NCBI GenBank assembly: GCA_934098435.1
Contig: CAKOOV010000008.1
Coordinates: 1 to 64,000 of the forward strand
Length of the DNA: 64,000 bases
Reading direction: 5' to 3'
Source of the DNA: an uncultured Bacilli bacterium
GTDB taxonomy: Bacteria; Bacillota_I; Bacilli_A; RF39; UBA660
Shown here: piece by piece, positions 15,718-25,413 of the stretch
How the letters are laid out: the number at the start of each line of letters is the position of its first letter
Position numbering within the stretch: the first letter of the stretch is position 1
Translations under genes and position numbers: made by a program
Notes under the pieces: model-generated
Databases searched by the model: none
What the model was told of the DNA's origin: nothing
What the model saw: the letters and a program-made list of their open reading frames with translations, nothing else

Positions 15718-17675
15718 GAGTAGTAAGTGTTGGGGATTTAGTCTTGGATTATTATTATAAAAATGGTAAACTATTGGGAGTTAATGGAGGAATGACATCT
15801 CATAATATAGTGGCTAATTTGGCAAATATGGGAATTGCGACGACAGTGTTTGGTGTTTGTGGTGATGATAGACAAGGGGAAATAGCTATAAAAAGTTTAA
15901 AGGATCTAAATGTTGATATATCTAATGTAAAAAGGTTAAATGATATTCGTACTAGATGTTTTCATGTTTCGTATTTTGATACAGATAATGGTCTTGATTT
16001 TACTTCAAAAAAGAGATGTCCATTTTGTAATAATAAAAGGTGGTATAATGAGTCACTAATTGACACTACAGATATTATACACAAGATAGAATGCAAAGAT
16101 ATTTTAGTTTTTGATAATTTAAATATTAAAAACCAGATAATAATTGATAATGTTAATAATAATAAGTTATTAGATTTGGGACAATATTTTGAATTTGAAG
16201 AAATATCAAATGAAGAAATAATTAATAAAATAAGAGATAAGTTTGATATCATTAATTTTAATGAAAGAGTTATAAAATATTTGAAAGATAGATTTAATGC
16301 TAAGGATGATATCCAAATATATAAAATATTAAAAACAAAGTTGATGCTTGTAACAATGGGAAAAAAGGGAGCAAAATTTATATATGATAATGAAGAATAT
16401 GATTTTCCTTTGACTAAATCTTCAGAAGAAGTAGATTCTACTGGTGCTGGTGATGCATTCTTTTCGAGTGTTATAAGAGATTGGATAATTAATAATTTGA
16501 ATTTTGATTCAAATAAGTTCGGTGACTGGTATATGAATTCAGTCAAATTGACATCGAAGGTAGTCAAAAAAATGGGGGCAAGAGGGCATTTAAATAAGTT
16601 ATATAAAATTAAAAAAAATGGTAATGATTGCTTTTGTGATAATTTTGATTTAGTTGTTAGAAAAAAAATTAAAAGGTGTAACATTAATATAAATAATTTG
16701 GAAGTAAGAATAATTAATGCTATTAATAGTGGTGCTTTAAATTGTTTAAATAATATTAATTTTAATAGTAATGAAAACTATATATTTACGGGTACTGGAG
16801 GTTCTTTTGCTGCTAGTATGTTTGCTTCGATTGTTATTAATACTTTATATGGGAGTAACACGTATGCGATGTTGCCTAGGGATATTAAATATAGAAATAA
16901 TTCTAGAATTGATAAAGTAATATTATTTTCTTATTCTGGCACTACTAATGATTTATTTGAGGGAACAAAGTTCTTTAATAATCTTAATAAGTATATAATT
17001 ACCAAAGGTGAAATTCAAAAAATAGTATTGAAAACAGGAATATCTAAAAAAAATATAATTAGTTATCGTACAAGTTCTAATAAGGGAAAAGAAAGAGGTT
17101 TTTTATCTTTTGAAGGAGCGGTAAGCCCAGCTAGCATATTTTTAAATTATTATTTGAATATGAAAGGAAGTAATTTAGACATTAATACTTTTATAGAAAA
17201 TTCAATAAAAAAATGGAATGCCTTCTTTGAAGAAAAATTTAAAGATACTAGTATTATAAGCATGTTTGATAATGGTAATATCGTAAATATATTTACTGGC
17301 GATTATACTAAATGTGCTGCTGTGGATTTTGAAAGTAAAGTTATTGAATCGGGAATTGTTAATTGTATATTACATGAAAAGAAAAATTTTTCTCACGGAA
17401 GATTTATTAATTACGAAAATTTGAATAATAAAAGTAATATATATTTCAAATCAAATAATGCTTCATTATATGAAAAAGAATTATTAAATTATTTAAGTAG
17501 AGATAATATGTTAATTATCGAAAGTGAATATGATGGAATTTTATGTGAATATGATCTTTTAATTGCTTCTCAGTTTTTAATATATCATATTGGTAAAGTA
17601 CTTGATATAGATGTTTCTAAGCCGAAATATTCTGATGATGTTCTTAAAGTATACTTTTATAAAGGTGAATTATAA
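15714..17675 (+). CDS. PfkB-family kinase fused to a SIS domain
   Basis: Residues 1 to ~300 form a ribokinase/PfkB kinase: 'GVNGGMTSHNIVANLANMG' binds the sugar, and 'DSTGAGDAF' carries the anion hole and catalytic D247. An inserted 'CPFCNNKRWY' could bind zinc. Residues ~340-653 are a sugar isomerase (SIS) domain with 'GTGGSFAASM' (G360-) and 'FSYSGTTND' (S406-). Kinase plus SIS recalls FrlD/FrlB (fructoselysine kinase and deglycase) and the kinase and isomerase steps of ADP-heptose synthesis, but normally as separate proteins. The substrate is unknown. The 4-bp overlap with the HAD-PRTase gene implies translational coupling. Confidence 0.75.
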   Translation: MRVVSVGDLVLDYYYKNGKLLGVNGGMTSHNIVANLANMGIATTVFGVCGDDRQGEIAIKSLKDLNVDISNVKRLNDIRTRCFHVSYFDTDNGLDFTSKKRCPFCNNKRWYNESLIDTTDIIHKIECKDILVFDNLNIKNQIIIDNVNNNKLLDLGQYFEFEEISNEEIINKIRDKFDIINFNERVIKYLKDRFNAKDDIQIYKILKTKLMLVTMGKKGAKFIYDNEEYDFPLTKSSEEVDSTGAGDAFFSSVIRDWIINNLNFDSNKFGDWYMNSVKLTSKVVKKMGARGHLNKLYKIKKNGNDCFCDNFDLVVRKKIKRCNININNLEVRIINAINSGALNCLNNINFNSNENYIFTGTGGSFAASMFASIVINTLYGSNTYAMLPRDIKYRNNSRIDKVILFSYSGTTNDLFEGTKFFNNLNKYIITKGEIQKIVLKTGISKKNIISYRTSSNKGKERGFLSFEGAVSPASIFLNYYLNMKGSNLDINTFIENSIKKWNAFFEEKFKDTSIISMFDNGNIVNIFTGDYTKCAAVDFESKVIESGIVNCILHEKKNFSHGRFINYENLNNKSNIYFKSNNASLYEKELLNYLSRDNMLIIESEYDGILCEYDLLIASQFLIYHIGKVLDIDVSKPKYSDDVLKVYFYKGEL

Positions 17676-17713
17676 AAATATAAGTTAATGTTGTATTTAT
17701 GATATAAAAATTG

Positions 17714-17745
17714 AAAAAGACTTTTAATGAGGTCTTTTTTTGTTT
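17714..17745 (+). terminator. Intrinsic terminator closing the island
   Basis: AAAAAGAC (17714-17721) pairs with GTCTTTTT (17732-17739), followed by more T residues. Confidence 0.8.
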
Positions 17746-17760
17746 TAGAGTTTAAAATTA

Positions 17761-17789
17761 TTTACTTTTAATTTTAGTAATGTTATAAT
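17761..17789 (+). promoter_or_regulatory. ftsK promoter
   Basis: TTTACT (17761-17766), a 17-nt spacer and TATAAT (17784-17789), preceded by TG at 17781-17782. Confidence 0.65.
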
Positions 17790-17824
17790 TTATATATAGA
17801 AGATATATAGAAGGATTTGATAAG

Positions 17825-20020
17825 ATGGCTAAGAAGAAAAATAAAAAAGAAGAAAAGAAAAAATTTGAATATAGTAATGAAGTTGTTGGTATTATACTTA
17901 TACTTGCTTCTATTATTGGAATTGGGGCATATGGGCCTGCGGGAGGATTTATTAGATCTTTTGCGGTTTTTTTAGTTGGTAATATTTATATATTTTTATT
18001 ATTAGGTGTATTAATACTTGGTGGGTATTTAATATTAAAGAGAAAGATGCCTGATTTTGGTAGTTTGAGATGGATTGGTTTTTATATTATTGTTATCTCT
18101 TTCTTAATATTACTACATATGAAATATATTATTCTTAATGAACAAGAGGGTAGTAAGATTATTACTGAGACTTTTAATAATTTACTTGTTGCTTTTAAGA
18201 GTACTAGTGCTATTTCTAATAGTGGTGGTGGTATGATAGGGGCTATCTTTACTTTTATGTTTTATAGTTTATTTAGAGATGGTACTAAGATTGTTGTTAT
18301 TACTTTGATTGTTATTGGTGTTATATTATTATTTAATACTAGTATTATTGACTTGTTTAAGAAGATTAAGCTTCCTAAGAGAGAAAAGAAGGAAAAAAAT
18401 ACTTCTAAGAATGAAGATGAAGAAGATGAGAGAATACATATTTCTAGTACTAAGGATATAGAGAAGGTTAGCGAAAAAGAGGCTATAGTAGATAGGGAAA
18501 TTCCTATTAAGACTTCTAGTGATGTTTCTACTCCTAAAGTAGAAGAGGTAGAGAAGCCTACTATTAATCTTAATTATAAGCTTCCTCCTATTAGTTTACT
18601 TAAACTTAGTAAGGGTAATAATGATAAGGAAAATGTTGAATCTGTTAAACAGAATATTGCTACTTTAGAGAGGGTGCTTGGTGATTTTGAGATTCCTGGT
18701 AAGATTAAGGAATGTCATATTGGTCCTTCGGTTACACAGTATGAACTTGAACTTAAGGCTGGTACTAAGGTTAATAAGCTTTTATCTATTCAAAAGGAAA
18801 TTGCTCTTAATTTAGCTGCTAAAGATGTTAGAATACAAGCTCCTATACCTGGTAAGAGTACTATTGGTATTGAACTTCCTAATAAGGTTAATTCGGCTGT
18901 TTCTTTTAGAGAAATTTTATCTAAGTTACCAGAACCTAATGAGAAGAGTATACTTGCTGTTGGCCTTGGTAAGGATATTATGGGTAGTGTTAAATGGGCA
19001 GAAATTAATGCTACACCACATCTTTTAATAGCAGGTGCTACTGGTAGTGGTAAGAGTGTATGTATTAACTGTATTATTGCTTCTATTCTTATGAGAACTA
19101 GACCTGATGAGGTTAAACTTGTTATGGTTGATCCTAAAAAGGTAGAATTATCTATGTACAATGGTGTACCTCATTTGCTTACTCCTGTTGTTACTGATCC
19201 TAAGAAAGCTTCTATTGCTCTTAAGAATATTGTTAGAGAAATGGAAAAGAGATATCAGATATTTGAAGATACTAAGTGTAAGAATATTTCTGCTTATAAT
19301 AAGATGTGTGAAACTAACACGGATTATGTTAAAATGCCGTATATTGTATTTATAATAGATGAGCTTGCTGATCTTATGCTTGTTGCTGCTAAAGACGTAG
19401 AGGATTCTATTATGCGTATTACACAAATGGCTAGAGCGGCTGGAATTCATTTGATTGTTGCTACACAGAGACCTTCTACTGATGTTATTACTGGTGTTGT
19501 TAAGGCTAATATTCCATCTCGTATATCTTTTGCGGTTTCTTCTTCTATTGATTCTAGAACAATACTAGATCAAACTGGAGCTGAAAAGTTACTTGGTAAG
19601 GGTGATATGTTATTTAAACCGATGGGAGAGAATGTTCCTATTAGAATTCAGGGAGCATATGTTAGTGATGAGGAACTTCAAAAGATTGTTGATTTTACTA
19701 TTTCTCAACAAAAGGCTAATTATGATCATTCTATTACTGAAGATATGAGCGAAGTAAGTAGTGATAGTGGTAAATATGATGATGGTTATGAATCTAAAGA
19801 GGAATATGATGATCCTTTATATAATGATATTGTTGATTTTGCAATGGAATTTGGTAAGATATCAGCATCTTTAATTCAAAGAAAATATCGTATTGGTTAT
19901 AATAGGGCTGCTAGAATTGTAGATTTACTTGAAGAGAGGGGTATTATTGGACCACAAAATGGATCTAAGCCTCGTGAAGTACTTATAAAAAAGGATAGTA
20001 ATAATGATAGTGATGAATAA
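17825..20020 (+). CDS. ftsK: DNA translocase FtsK/SpoIIIE
   Basis: After a Lys-rich start, four membrane helices (within residues ~20-175) and an acidic/Lys-rich linker precede the RecA-like motor with Walker A 'GATGSGKS' (G404-S411). Walker B is 'IVFIIDELADLM', and the conserved 'ATQRPSTDVITG' follows. The C-terminal ~70 residues are the winged-helix gamma domain ('ASLIQRKYRIGYNRAARIVDLLEERGIIGP') that reads KOPS/SRS sequences. It pumps chromosomal DNA through the closing septum. At 731 residues it is typical of Bacilli SpoIIIE/SftA-class proteins; four membrane helices favour SpoIIIE/FtsK over soluble SftA. Confidence 0.92.
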   Translation: MAKKKNKKEEKKKFEYSNEVVGIILILASIIGIGAYGPAGGFIRSFAVFLVGNIYIFLLLGVLILGGYLILKRKMPDFGSLRWIGFYIIVISFLILLHMKYIILNEQEGSKIITETFNNLLVAFKSTSAISNSGGGMIGAIFTFMFYSLFRDGTKIVVITLIVIGVILLFNTSIIDLFKKIKLPKREKKEKNTSKNEDEEDERIHISSTKDIEKVSEKEAIVDREIPIKTSSDVSTPKVEEVEKPTINLNYKLPPISLLKLSKGNNDKENVESVKQNIATLERVLGDFEIPGKIKECHIGPSVTQYELELKAGTKVNKLLSIQKEIALNLAAKDVRIQAPIPGKSTIGIELPNKVNSAVSFREILSKLPEPNEKSILAVGLGKDIMGSVKWAEINATPHLLIAGATGSGKSVCINCIIASILMRTRPDEVKLVMVDPKKVELSMYNGVPHLLTPVVTDPKKASIALKNIVREMEKRYQIFEDTKCKNISAYNKMCETNTDYVKMPYIVFIIDELADLMLVAAKDVEDSIMRITQMARAAGIHLIVATQRPSTDVITGVVKANIPSRISFAVSSSIDSRTILDQTGAEKLLGKGDMLFKPMGENVPIRIQGAYVSDEELQKIVDFTISQQKANYDHSITEDMSEVSSDSGKYDDGYESKEEYDDPLYNDIVDFAMEFGKISASLIQRKYRIGYNRAARIVDLLEERGIIGPQNGSKPREVLIKKDSNNDSDE

Positions 20021-20036
20021 TTACTATCCTTTATTT
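19993..20036 (+). terminator. Terminator overlapping the ftsK stop
   Basis: GGATAGTAAT (19993-20002) pairs perfectly with ATTACTATCC (20020-20029), followed by TTTATTTT. The stop codon lies inside the hairpin. Confidence 0.6.
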
Positions 20037-20048
20037 TAGAGGTGGAAT

Positions 20049-20906
20049 ATGATTGAAATTAAGAAACATTATTATAATATTGGTAATAAGAATATTAATA
20101 TTATGATGTTTGGAGATTTGCATTATTCTGATAGGTTTAATGATAAGAAGTTAGATTTAATTAGTAGTAAGATAAGTGATGTTCAATATCTTTGTATAGC
20201 GGGAGATTTAATTGATAGTACGGATTTTCTATATACTAATAAAGATAGAAAGAATAGGATTACTTCTTTTATTAGAAATATTAGTAAGAAGTGTAAGGTA
20301 TTTATTACTTTGGGTAATCATGATATTGCTGATAGAAGTCATGGTAATAATATATGTGATGATAATGATGAGTTTTGGTGTGAATTATCTAAAATAGATA
20401 ATGTGTTTATATCTAGATATAATTGTTATTATGAAGATGATAATGTTATTATATATATGTTAGAGGCTGGTTGTGATTATTATTATAGGGATTATAAGAA
20501 AGAAGCTAAAGATATATTACTTAATAAAATTAAAGAGGATAAGAAATTGTTTGGTAATATGAATAATGATAAGGTTAAAATTGTTATATGTCATTCTCCT
20601 ATATATATGACGGATGATGATATTTTAAGTGAGTTTAAAGATTTTAATTTTATATTTTGCGGGCATATGCATAATGGGATGATTCCTTATTTAGGTGATA
20701 AGATTATTAGAAATAATAGGGGAATTGTTTCTCCTTGTGGGAAGTTATTTTCTAATAATACTAGAGGTACTATTGATATTAATAATATTCATTTAATTAT
20801 AAATGGTGGTATTACTAAATTATCTAAGTCTTCGGGAATATTTAGTTATTTTAATTTTATATATCCTATTAGTATGGATAATATTGTTATTAATAGAAAA
20901 ATGTAG
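20049..20906 (+). CDS. Calcineurin-like metallophosphoesterase
   Basis: All five blocks of the metallophosphoesterase family are present in order: 'GDLHYSD', 'AGDLIDS', 'LGNHDIAD', 'VICHSPIYM' and 'CGHMHNG'. The protein should therefore bind a di-metal centre. At 285 residues with no membrane segment it is a soluble phosphatase or phosphodiesterase. The substrate cannot be read from the sequence. GAGGTGG precedes the ATG, 28 bp after ftsK, and the intervening hairpin suggests attenuated read-through. Confidence 0.8.
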   Translation: MIEIKKHYYNIGNKNINIMMFGDLHYSDRFNDKKLDLISSKISDVQYLCIAGDLIDSTDFLYTNKDRKNRITSFIRNISKKCKVFITLGNHDIADRSHGNNICDDNDEFWCELSKIDNVFISRYNCYYEDDNVIIYMLEAGCDYYYRDYKKEAKDILLNKIKEDKKLFGNMNNDKVKIVICHSPIYMTDDDILSEFKDFNFIFCGHMHNGMIPYLGDKIIRNNRGIVSPCGKLFSNNTRGTIDINNIHLIINGGITKLSKSSGIFSYFNFIYPISMDNIVINRKM

Positions 20907-20962
20907 GAAAAGGTTGATATTTTTTTAAAAATATTATATAATTATTAGGCAGGTGAAATTTT

Positions 20963-21421
20963 ATGATTATAGATTTATTTGATCTTAATATTAATGATAA
21001 GAAAATTAATATTGATGGGGAAGTAAATATTCCTTTGGAATTACTTAATGATAGTTCTATTAGAAGATTAGATAATGTGTATTTTCAAGGTTATATTGAT
21101 AAGCTTATTGATGATAGTTATGAGCTTTGTGGTACTTTAAGTGGTGATATGATATTACCTGATGATATAACTTTAGAGGATTATAAATATAATTTTACTA
21201 GTGAAATAGAAGAAAAAATTGATGAAACTAGGATAAATTTGCAAAAAAGTATTGATATTACTTTAGATTTGTGGCAAAATATTCTTGTGGAAGTTCCTCT
21301 TAAAGCTGTTAATCCTAAGAATGAGAATATTTCTCTTAGTGGTGATGGCTGGAGACTTATTAGTGAGGAAGAGGTTAAAACAGAGAATAATCCATTTATG
21401 GATTTACTAGGGAAGGAGTGA
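20963..21421 (+). CDS. yceD: YceD (DUF177) protein
   Basis: This is a 152-residue DUF177 protein. It has the family's 'CGTLSGDMILPDD' region (the Cys pattern is reduced), a long acidic middle, and the C-terminal 'LPLKAVNP...GDGWRLISEEE...NPFMDLL' type ending. In bacteria it is almost always encoded directly before rpmF and is needed for normal 23S rRNA accumulation. The same arrangement is seen here, with bL32 starting 5 bp later. The start follows a GCAGGTGA ribosome site. Confidence 0.85.
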   Translation: MIIDLFDLNINDKKINIDGEVNIPLELLNDSSIRRLDNVYFQGYIDKLIDDSYELCGTLSGDMILPDDITLEDYKYNFTSEIEEKIDETRINLQKSIDITLDLWQNILVEVPLKAVNPKNENISLSGDGWRLISEEEVKTENNPFMDLLGKE

Positions 21422-21426
21422 GTTAG

Positions 21427-21669
21427 ATGGCAGTTCCATTTAGAAAAGTTAGTAAGACTAGAAGAGATATGAGAAGAACTCATTATAAAATTACCGCTAA
21501 TGGATTAGTTGAATGTTCTAATTGTGGTGCTAAGATTAGATCACATAGAGCATGTCCTAAATGTGGATTTTATAAGGGTGCTGATACTTCTAAAAAGGTA
21601 AATGAAGTAGTTTCTGAGGAGAAGAAGACTCCTAAAAAAATAAAGACTTCTAAGAAAGATTCAGAATAG
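21427..21669 (+). CDS. rpmF: Ribosomal protein bL32
   Basis: The N terminus 'MAVPFRKVSKTRRDMRRTHYKI' is diagnostic of bL32. It is followed by 'CSNCG' and 'CPKCGFYKG', the four-Cys zinc-ribbon form. Residues beyond about 55 form a Lys/Glu-rich extension longer than usual (80 residues against about 57-60). It is co-transcribed with yceD. Confidence 0.95.
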   Translation: MAVPFRKVSKTRRDMRRTHYKITANGLVECSNCGAKIRSHRACPKCGFYKGADTSKKVNEVVSEEKKTPKKIKTSKKDSE

Positions 21670-21674
21670 TAAAC

Positions 21675-21706
21675 GGATGGCGTGTTTTTGTGCTGTCTTT
21701 TTTATT
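21675..21706 (+). terminator. Terminator after rpmF
   Basis: GGATGGC (21675-21681) can pair with GCTGTCT (21692-21698) using G-T wobbles, followed by TTTTTTATTT. Confidence 0.5.
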
Positions 21707-21724
21707 TAATGGGGGATGATTTTA

Positions 21725-23578
21725 ATGACAAAAGAAGAAATTTATGAAGAAAATATGAGAAATGAATATTTGAGAACATTTCTTACTGGTGAGAGGCAAG
21801 GCCCTTATACTAATATGCCTAGTATGGATAGGCCTTGGCTTCAATATTATGATAGTGAAGTATATACTAGAGATTTGCCTGAAAAAACTTATTATCGTTA
21901 TGCTAAAGATAATAATGTAGATAATATGGAGAATACTGCTATTAATTATTATGGATTTAAGACTAATTTTAAAGGCTTTTTTGATAAAGTTGATAGGATA
22001 GCTAATTCTTTTAGTGCTTTAGGTGTTAAGAAGGGGGATATTGTTACTATTTGTTCTCCTACTTTTCCTGAGACTATATATGCTAATTATGCACTTAATA
22101 AGATTGGAGCGGTAGCTAATAATATTGATCCTAGAACTAATGCTAAGAGAATACTTGATAATTTGAATAAGGTTAATTCTGATTATTTGGTTATGCTTGA
22201 TATTGCTTATCCTAAGATTGATACTATTATTAGAGATTCTAATGTTAAAAAGGTTATATGTAATTCTTATATGGATTCTATTCCTGTTTTGGCTAGACCT
22301 GTATTTAAAAGAAAACTTAATATGGAATTAGAAAAGAAAGGTCTTGTTATTCCTGATGTTCCTTATGGTTCTTTATATATAAACTTTAAAGATTTTATTA
22401 ATATTGGACGCAATACTGTAGCAGAAGAGGTAGGGTATACTCCTAATATGCCTGCTGCTATGGTTCTTACTGGTGGTACTACTGGTATTCCTAAGAGTGT
22501 TACGCTTACTAATGATTCTGTTATTTCTATTTGTGAACAATATAAGGATACTGATTTAGGATTAGAAAAAGGGCAATCACTTCTTAATATTATGCCACAG
22601 TTTATTGCATATGGTTGGTCTTTTGGAGTTGTTATGGCACCTTCTTTAGGTATAGAGGATATTAATATTCCACAATTTGATCCTGATTGTTTTGCTGATT
22701 ATATTATTAAATATAAGCCTAATCATATTGTTGGAGTTCCTACACATTATACTTCACTTATGCATAGTGAGAAAATGCGTAATGTTGATTTTTCTGGATT
22801 CCTTAAATCTATTTCTGCTGGTGGGGATTATTTCCTTGAAGGTAGTGAGCAGGAATTTAATGATTTTTTACATAGTCATGGCTATGATAAGAATGTTATC
22901 GTGGGATTTGGTCTTACTGAACGTAATTCTAGTGTAGCCACTAGACTTAATAAGCGTAATGTTCTTGGTAGTGCTGGGGTTCCACTTTCTAGAAATATTA
23001 TTTCAATCTTTGCTTTTCCTAAGGATGATTCTAATGGAACTGAGGAAGAACTTGGTTATGGAGAATATGGGGAGATATGTATAGCGGGTCCTAGTAGTAT
23101 GGCTGGTTATTATAAAGATGATGAAAAAACTCGTGAAGTACAAATTAAGCATAGTGATGGACTTGTTTGGACACATACTAAGGATAGGGGTTATATGACT
23201 CGCGATGGTGTGCTTTTCTCATGTGGACGTACTAAAAGAATGATTATTAGGCCTGATGGTCATAATGTATGGCCAATGGAAATGGAAAATATTATTAAAA
23301 GACATAGTGCAGTAGAAGAGTGTTGCGTTGTTGGTATTCCTAGTGATACTACTACTCAGGGTGAATTTCCTATGGCTGTTGTTGTTCTTAAGGACAACAT
23401 TACTACTCCTTTAGAAGTAGTAGAGAAGGAGCTTAGAGAATTATGCTCAGTTAATTTACCGGAAAGAGATGTTCCTTATAAATATACTTTTGTAGATAGT
23501 CTTCCACTTACTAATATTGGTAAGATTGATTTTATGGAAGTACAAAAAGATGTTAAAAAAAGAATTAAAAAGAGATAA
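21725..23578 (+). CDS. AMP-binding acyl-CoA synthetase-like enzyme
   Basis: This 617-residue member of the ANL superfamily adenylates a carboxylic acid and normally transfers it to CoA. Visible motifs are the P-loop 'LTGGTTGIPKSV' (about residue 250), 'GFGLTERNS' (A5), 'HTKDRGYM' (A7, Asp-Arg) and 'GRTKRMIIRPDGHNVWP' (A8 hinge). The C-terminal 'PLTNIGKIDF' carries the catalytic lysine. A fatty or other medium-size acid is the likely substrate, but the acyl pocket cannot be read. An in-frame ATG at 21716 lies inside the GGGGG ribosome site, so 21725 is preferred. The next gene follows after 13 bp. Confidence 0.8.
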   Translation: MTKEEIYEENMRNEYLRTFLTGERQGPYTNMPSMDRPWLQYYDSEVYTRDLPEKTYYRYAKDNNVDNMENTAINYYGFKTNFKGFFDKVDRIANSFSALGVKKGDIVTICSPTFPETIYANYALNKIGAVANNIDPRTNAKRILDNLNKVNSDYLVMLDIAYPKIDTIIRDSNVKKVICNSYMDSIPVLARPVFKRKLNMELEKKGLVIPDVPYGSLYINFKDFINIGRNTVAEEVGYTPNMPAAMVLTGGTTGIPKSVTLTNDSVISICEQYKDTDLGLEKGQSLLNIMPQFIAYGWSFGVVMAPSLGIEDINIPQFDPDCFADYIIKYKPNHIVGVPTHYTSLMHSEKMRNVDFSGFLKSISAGGDYFLEGSEQEFNDFLHSHGYDKNVIVGFGLTERNSSVATRLNKRNVLGSAGVPLSRNIISIFAFPKDDSNGTEEELGYGEYGEICIAGPSSMAGYYKDDEKTREVQIKHSDGLVWTHTKDRGYMTRDGVLFSCGRTKRMIIRPDGHNVWPMEMENIIKRHSAVEECCVVGIPSDTTTQGEFPMAVVVLKDNITTPLEVVEKELRELCSVNLPERDVPYKYTFVDSLPLTNIGKIDFMEVQKDVKKRIKKR

Positions 23579-23591
23579 TGAGGTGTGATAT

Positions 23592-25382
23592 ATGAATATA
23601 TTTACTATTTATAGTTTATTTTATAGTTTGCTTATTAATATTGTTTATTTTTCTAGCAGTAGACTTCGTAGTATAGAAAATAAAATATTTGAGAAGATTA
23701 TGCTTACTAACTTTGTAGGTGTACTTTTGGCTATTGGTAGTTATTTTACTATTAAAAATATTGATAGATTTGAACTTTTAAATACGTTTGTATCTAAGGG
23801 GTATATAGTTTATCTTTTGACTTGGCTTACGCTTTTCTCAGTATATATATTTGTTATTTCTATAAAAGATGGAAAAGATAAGAGGAGTGAAGCTAATAAG
23901 ATTATAAACTTATTTGGTATTTTATATTTAATATTTTTGATAATAATTATTATTAAACCTTTGTATTATCATAATAGTGATGGGGCTATTTATTCTTATG
24001 GTCCTAGTGCTAATGTTATGTATATTGTATCTGTTGTATATATAACGGTATGGTTAATTAGATTATCCACTAATATTAAGAGAATTAGGGATAAGAAGTA
24101 TTTACCTATATTTGCTTTTATGGGATTAGGTTTAGTTGTTATGATTATTCAAAAACAACATCCTGAACTTCTTCTTATGACTTCAATGGAAACTTTTATT
24201 GTATTCTTAATGTATCATACTATTGAGAATCCTGATATGCAAATAATTGAAGAAGTACATAGGGCTAAAGAAATTAGTGATAATGCTAATGAAGAGAAGA
24301 GTATGTTCTTATATAATATGACTAATGAGATTAGGGGTATTACTAAAGATATTGATTATTTTGCTGATGATATATTAGAGGAAGTAGATAATAAGAAAGT
24401 TAATGTCCTTAATATTGGTAATTCTGCTAGAGAGATTAAAAATAATACTGCTAAGTTTACTACTATGACTAATGAGATTCTTGATATTTCTCAAATGGAT
24501 TCTAATATTAAGATTTATAATGATAAATATAATGTTAAGATTATTATTAAAGAGTTAGTTCAAATATATAAGAAGAAAGCTGAAGATAAGGGTATTAGTT
24601 TTAGAACTAATATTGCTAGTGATATTCCACCATATTTATATGGTGATAGTATGGGACTTAAGAAAGCTTTATCTATTATACTTGATAATAGTGTTAAATA
24701 TACTAGTAGTGGTTTTATTGATTTTGATGTTAGTACTATTATTAAAAGGGATATAGCTAGACTTGTTATTACGGTAGAGGATTCTGGCAGTGGTATTAAA
24801 GCTATAGATCTTAATAAGATATTTAATAAGAAAGTTAATGATAATGAGAAACTTAATATTAAATATAATTTATATAATGCTAAAAGACTTGTTGTACTTA
24901 TGGGTGGTACTATTATTCCTAGTAGTGTGTATGGACGTGGTACTACGATTAAAGTTGTATTAGATCAGAAGATTGCTGATATGGGTGATGCTTTAGATAA
25001 ATATGAAAGTGTATATGATAAGAAGAGTATTCTTCTAGTGGATGATAATGTTTCTAGTGGTAAGATATTTACTAAGATGCTTAAGGATACTAATATTGAA
25101 CTTAGTATTGTTACTTCTGGTAAGGAATGTTTAGATAAAATTAGAAATAAAGATAAGTATGATTTGATTTTAATTGATGAAGATATGGAACCTTTAGATG
25201 GTATTACGGTTATGAAAAAATTAAGAATGATTAGAACATTTAATACTAAGACTATTCTTCTTACTAAAAATAATGATTATGAATATAATGATGATTATTT
25301 GGAATATGGTTTTGATGGTTATTTGCTTAAACCTATAGATAAAGATAAATTATTTGAAATTATAGATAAGTACCTTAAATAG
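23592..25382 (+). CDS. Hybrid histidine-kinase-like protein lacking the phospho-His
   Basis: Six or seven membrane helices fill residues ~1-215. A HisKA-like dimerisation helix, an HATPase domain (N box 'ILDNSVKYTSSG', G1 box 'VEDSGSGI', G2-type 'GRGTTIKVVL') and a C-terminal receiver domain ('SILLVDDN', 'LILIDEDMEPLDG' with D529, and 'LLKP') follow. The helix that should read Ser-His-Glu-Ile-Arg reads 'MTNEIRG', so the phosphorylated His is Asn (N245). ATP-binding motifs are kept. It is probably a signalling pseudokinase or uses a different His. No separate response regulator gene is adjacent. Confidence 0.75.
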   Translation: MNIFTIYSLFYSLLINIVYFSSSRLRSIENKIFEKIMLTNFVGVLLAIGSYFTIKNIDRFELLNTFVSKGYIVYLLTWLTLFSVYIFVISIKDGKDKRSEANKIINLFGILYLIFLIIIIIKPLYYHNSDGAIYSYGPSANVMYIVSVVYITVWLIRLSTNIKRIRDKKYLPIFAFMGLGLVVMIIQKQHPELLLMTSMETFIVFLMYHTIENPDMQIIEEVHRAKEISDNANEEKSMFLYNMTNEIRGITKDIDYFADDILEEVDNKKVNVLNIGNSAREIKNNTAKFTTMTNEILDISQMDSNIKIYNDKYNVKIIIKELVQIYKKKAEDKGISFRTNIASDIPPYLYGDSMGLKKALSIILDNSVKYTSSGFIDFDVSTIIKRDIARLVITVEDSGSGIKAIDLNKIFNKKVNDNEKLNIKYNLYNAKRLVVLMGGTIIPSSVYGRGTTIKVVLDQKIADMGDALDKYESVYDKKSILLVDDNVSSGKIFTKMLKDTNIELSIVTSGKECLDKIRNKDKYDLILIDEDMEPLDGITVMKKLRMIRTFNTKTILLTKNNDYEYNDDYLEYGFDGYLLKPIDKDKLFEIIDKYLK

Positions 25383-25395
25383 GTGCTTTTTCTTC
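25369..25395 (+). terminator. Terminator of the kinase-like gene
   Basis: AGTACCT (25369-25375) pairs with AGGTGCT (25381-25387, one wobble), followed by TTTTTCTT. Confidence 0.65.
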
Positions 25396-25413
25396 TTTTA
25401 TCTAGAATTAGTA

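Noticed and set aside
15962..16684. 240-codon minus-strand frame inside the PfkB-SIS gene
   Set aside because: It is fully contained in a gene with clear PfkB motifs, has no ribosome site and resembles no protein; it is an AT-composition artefact.
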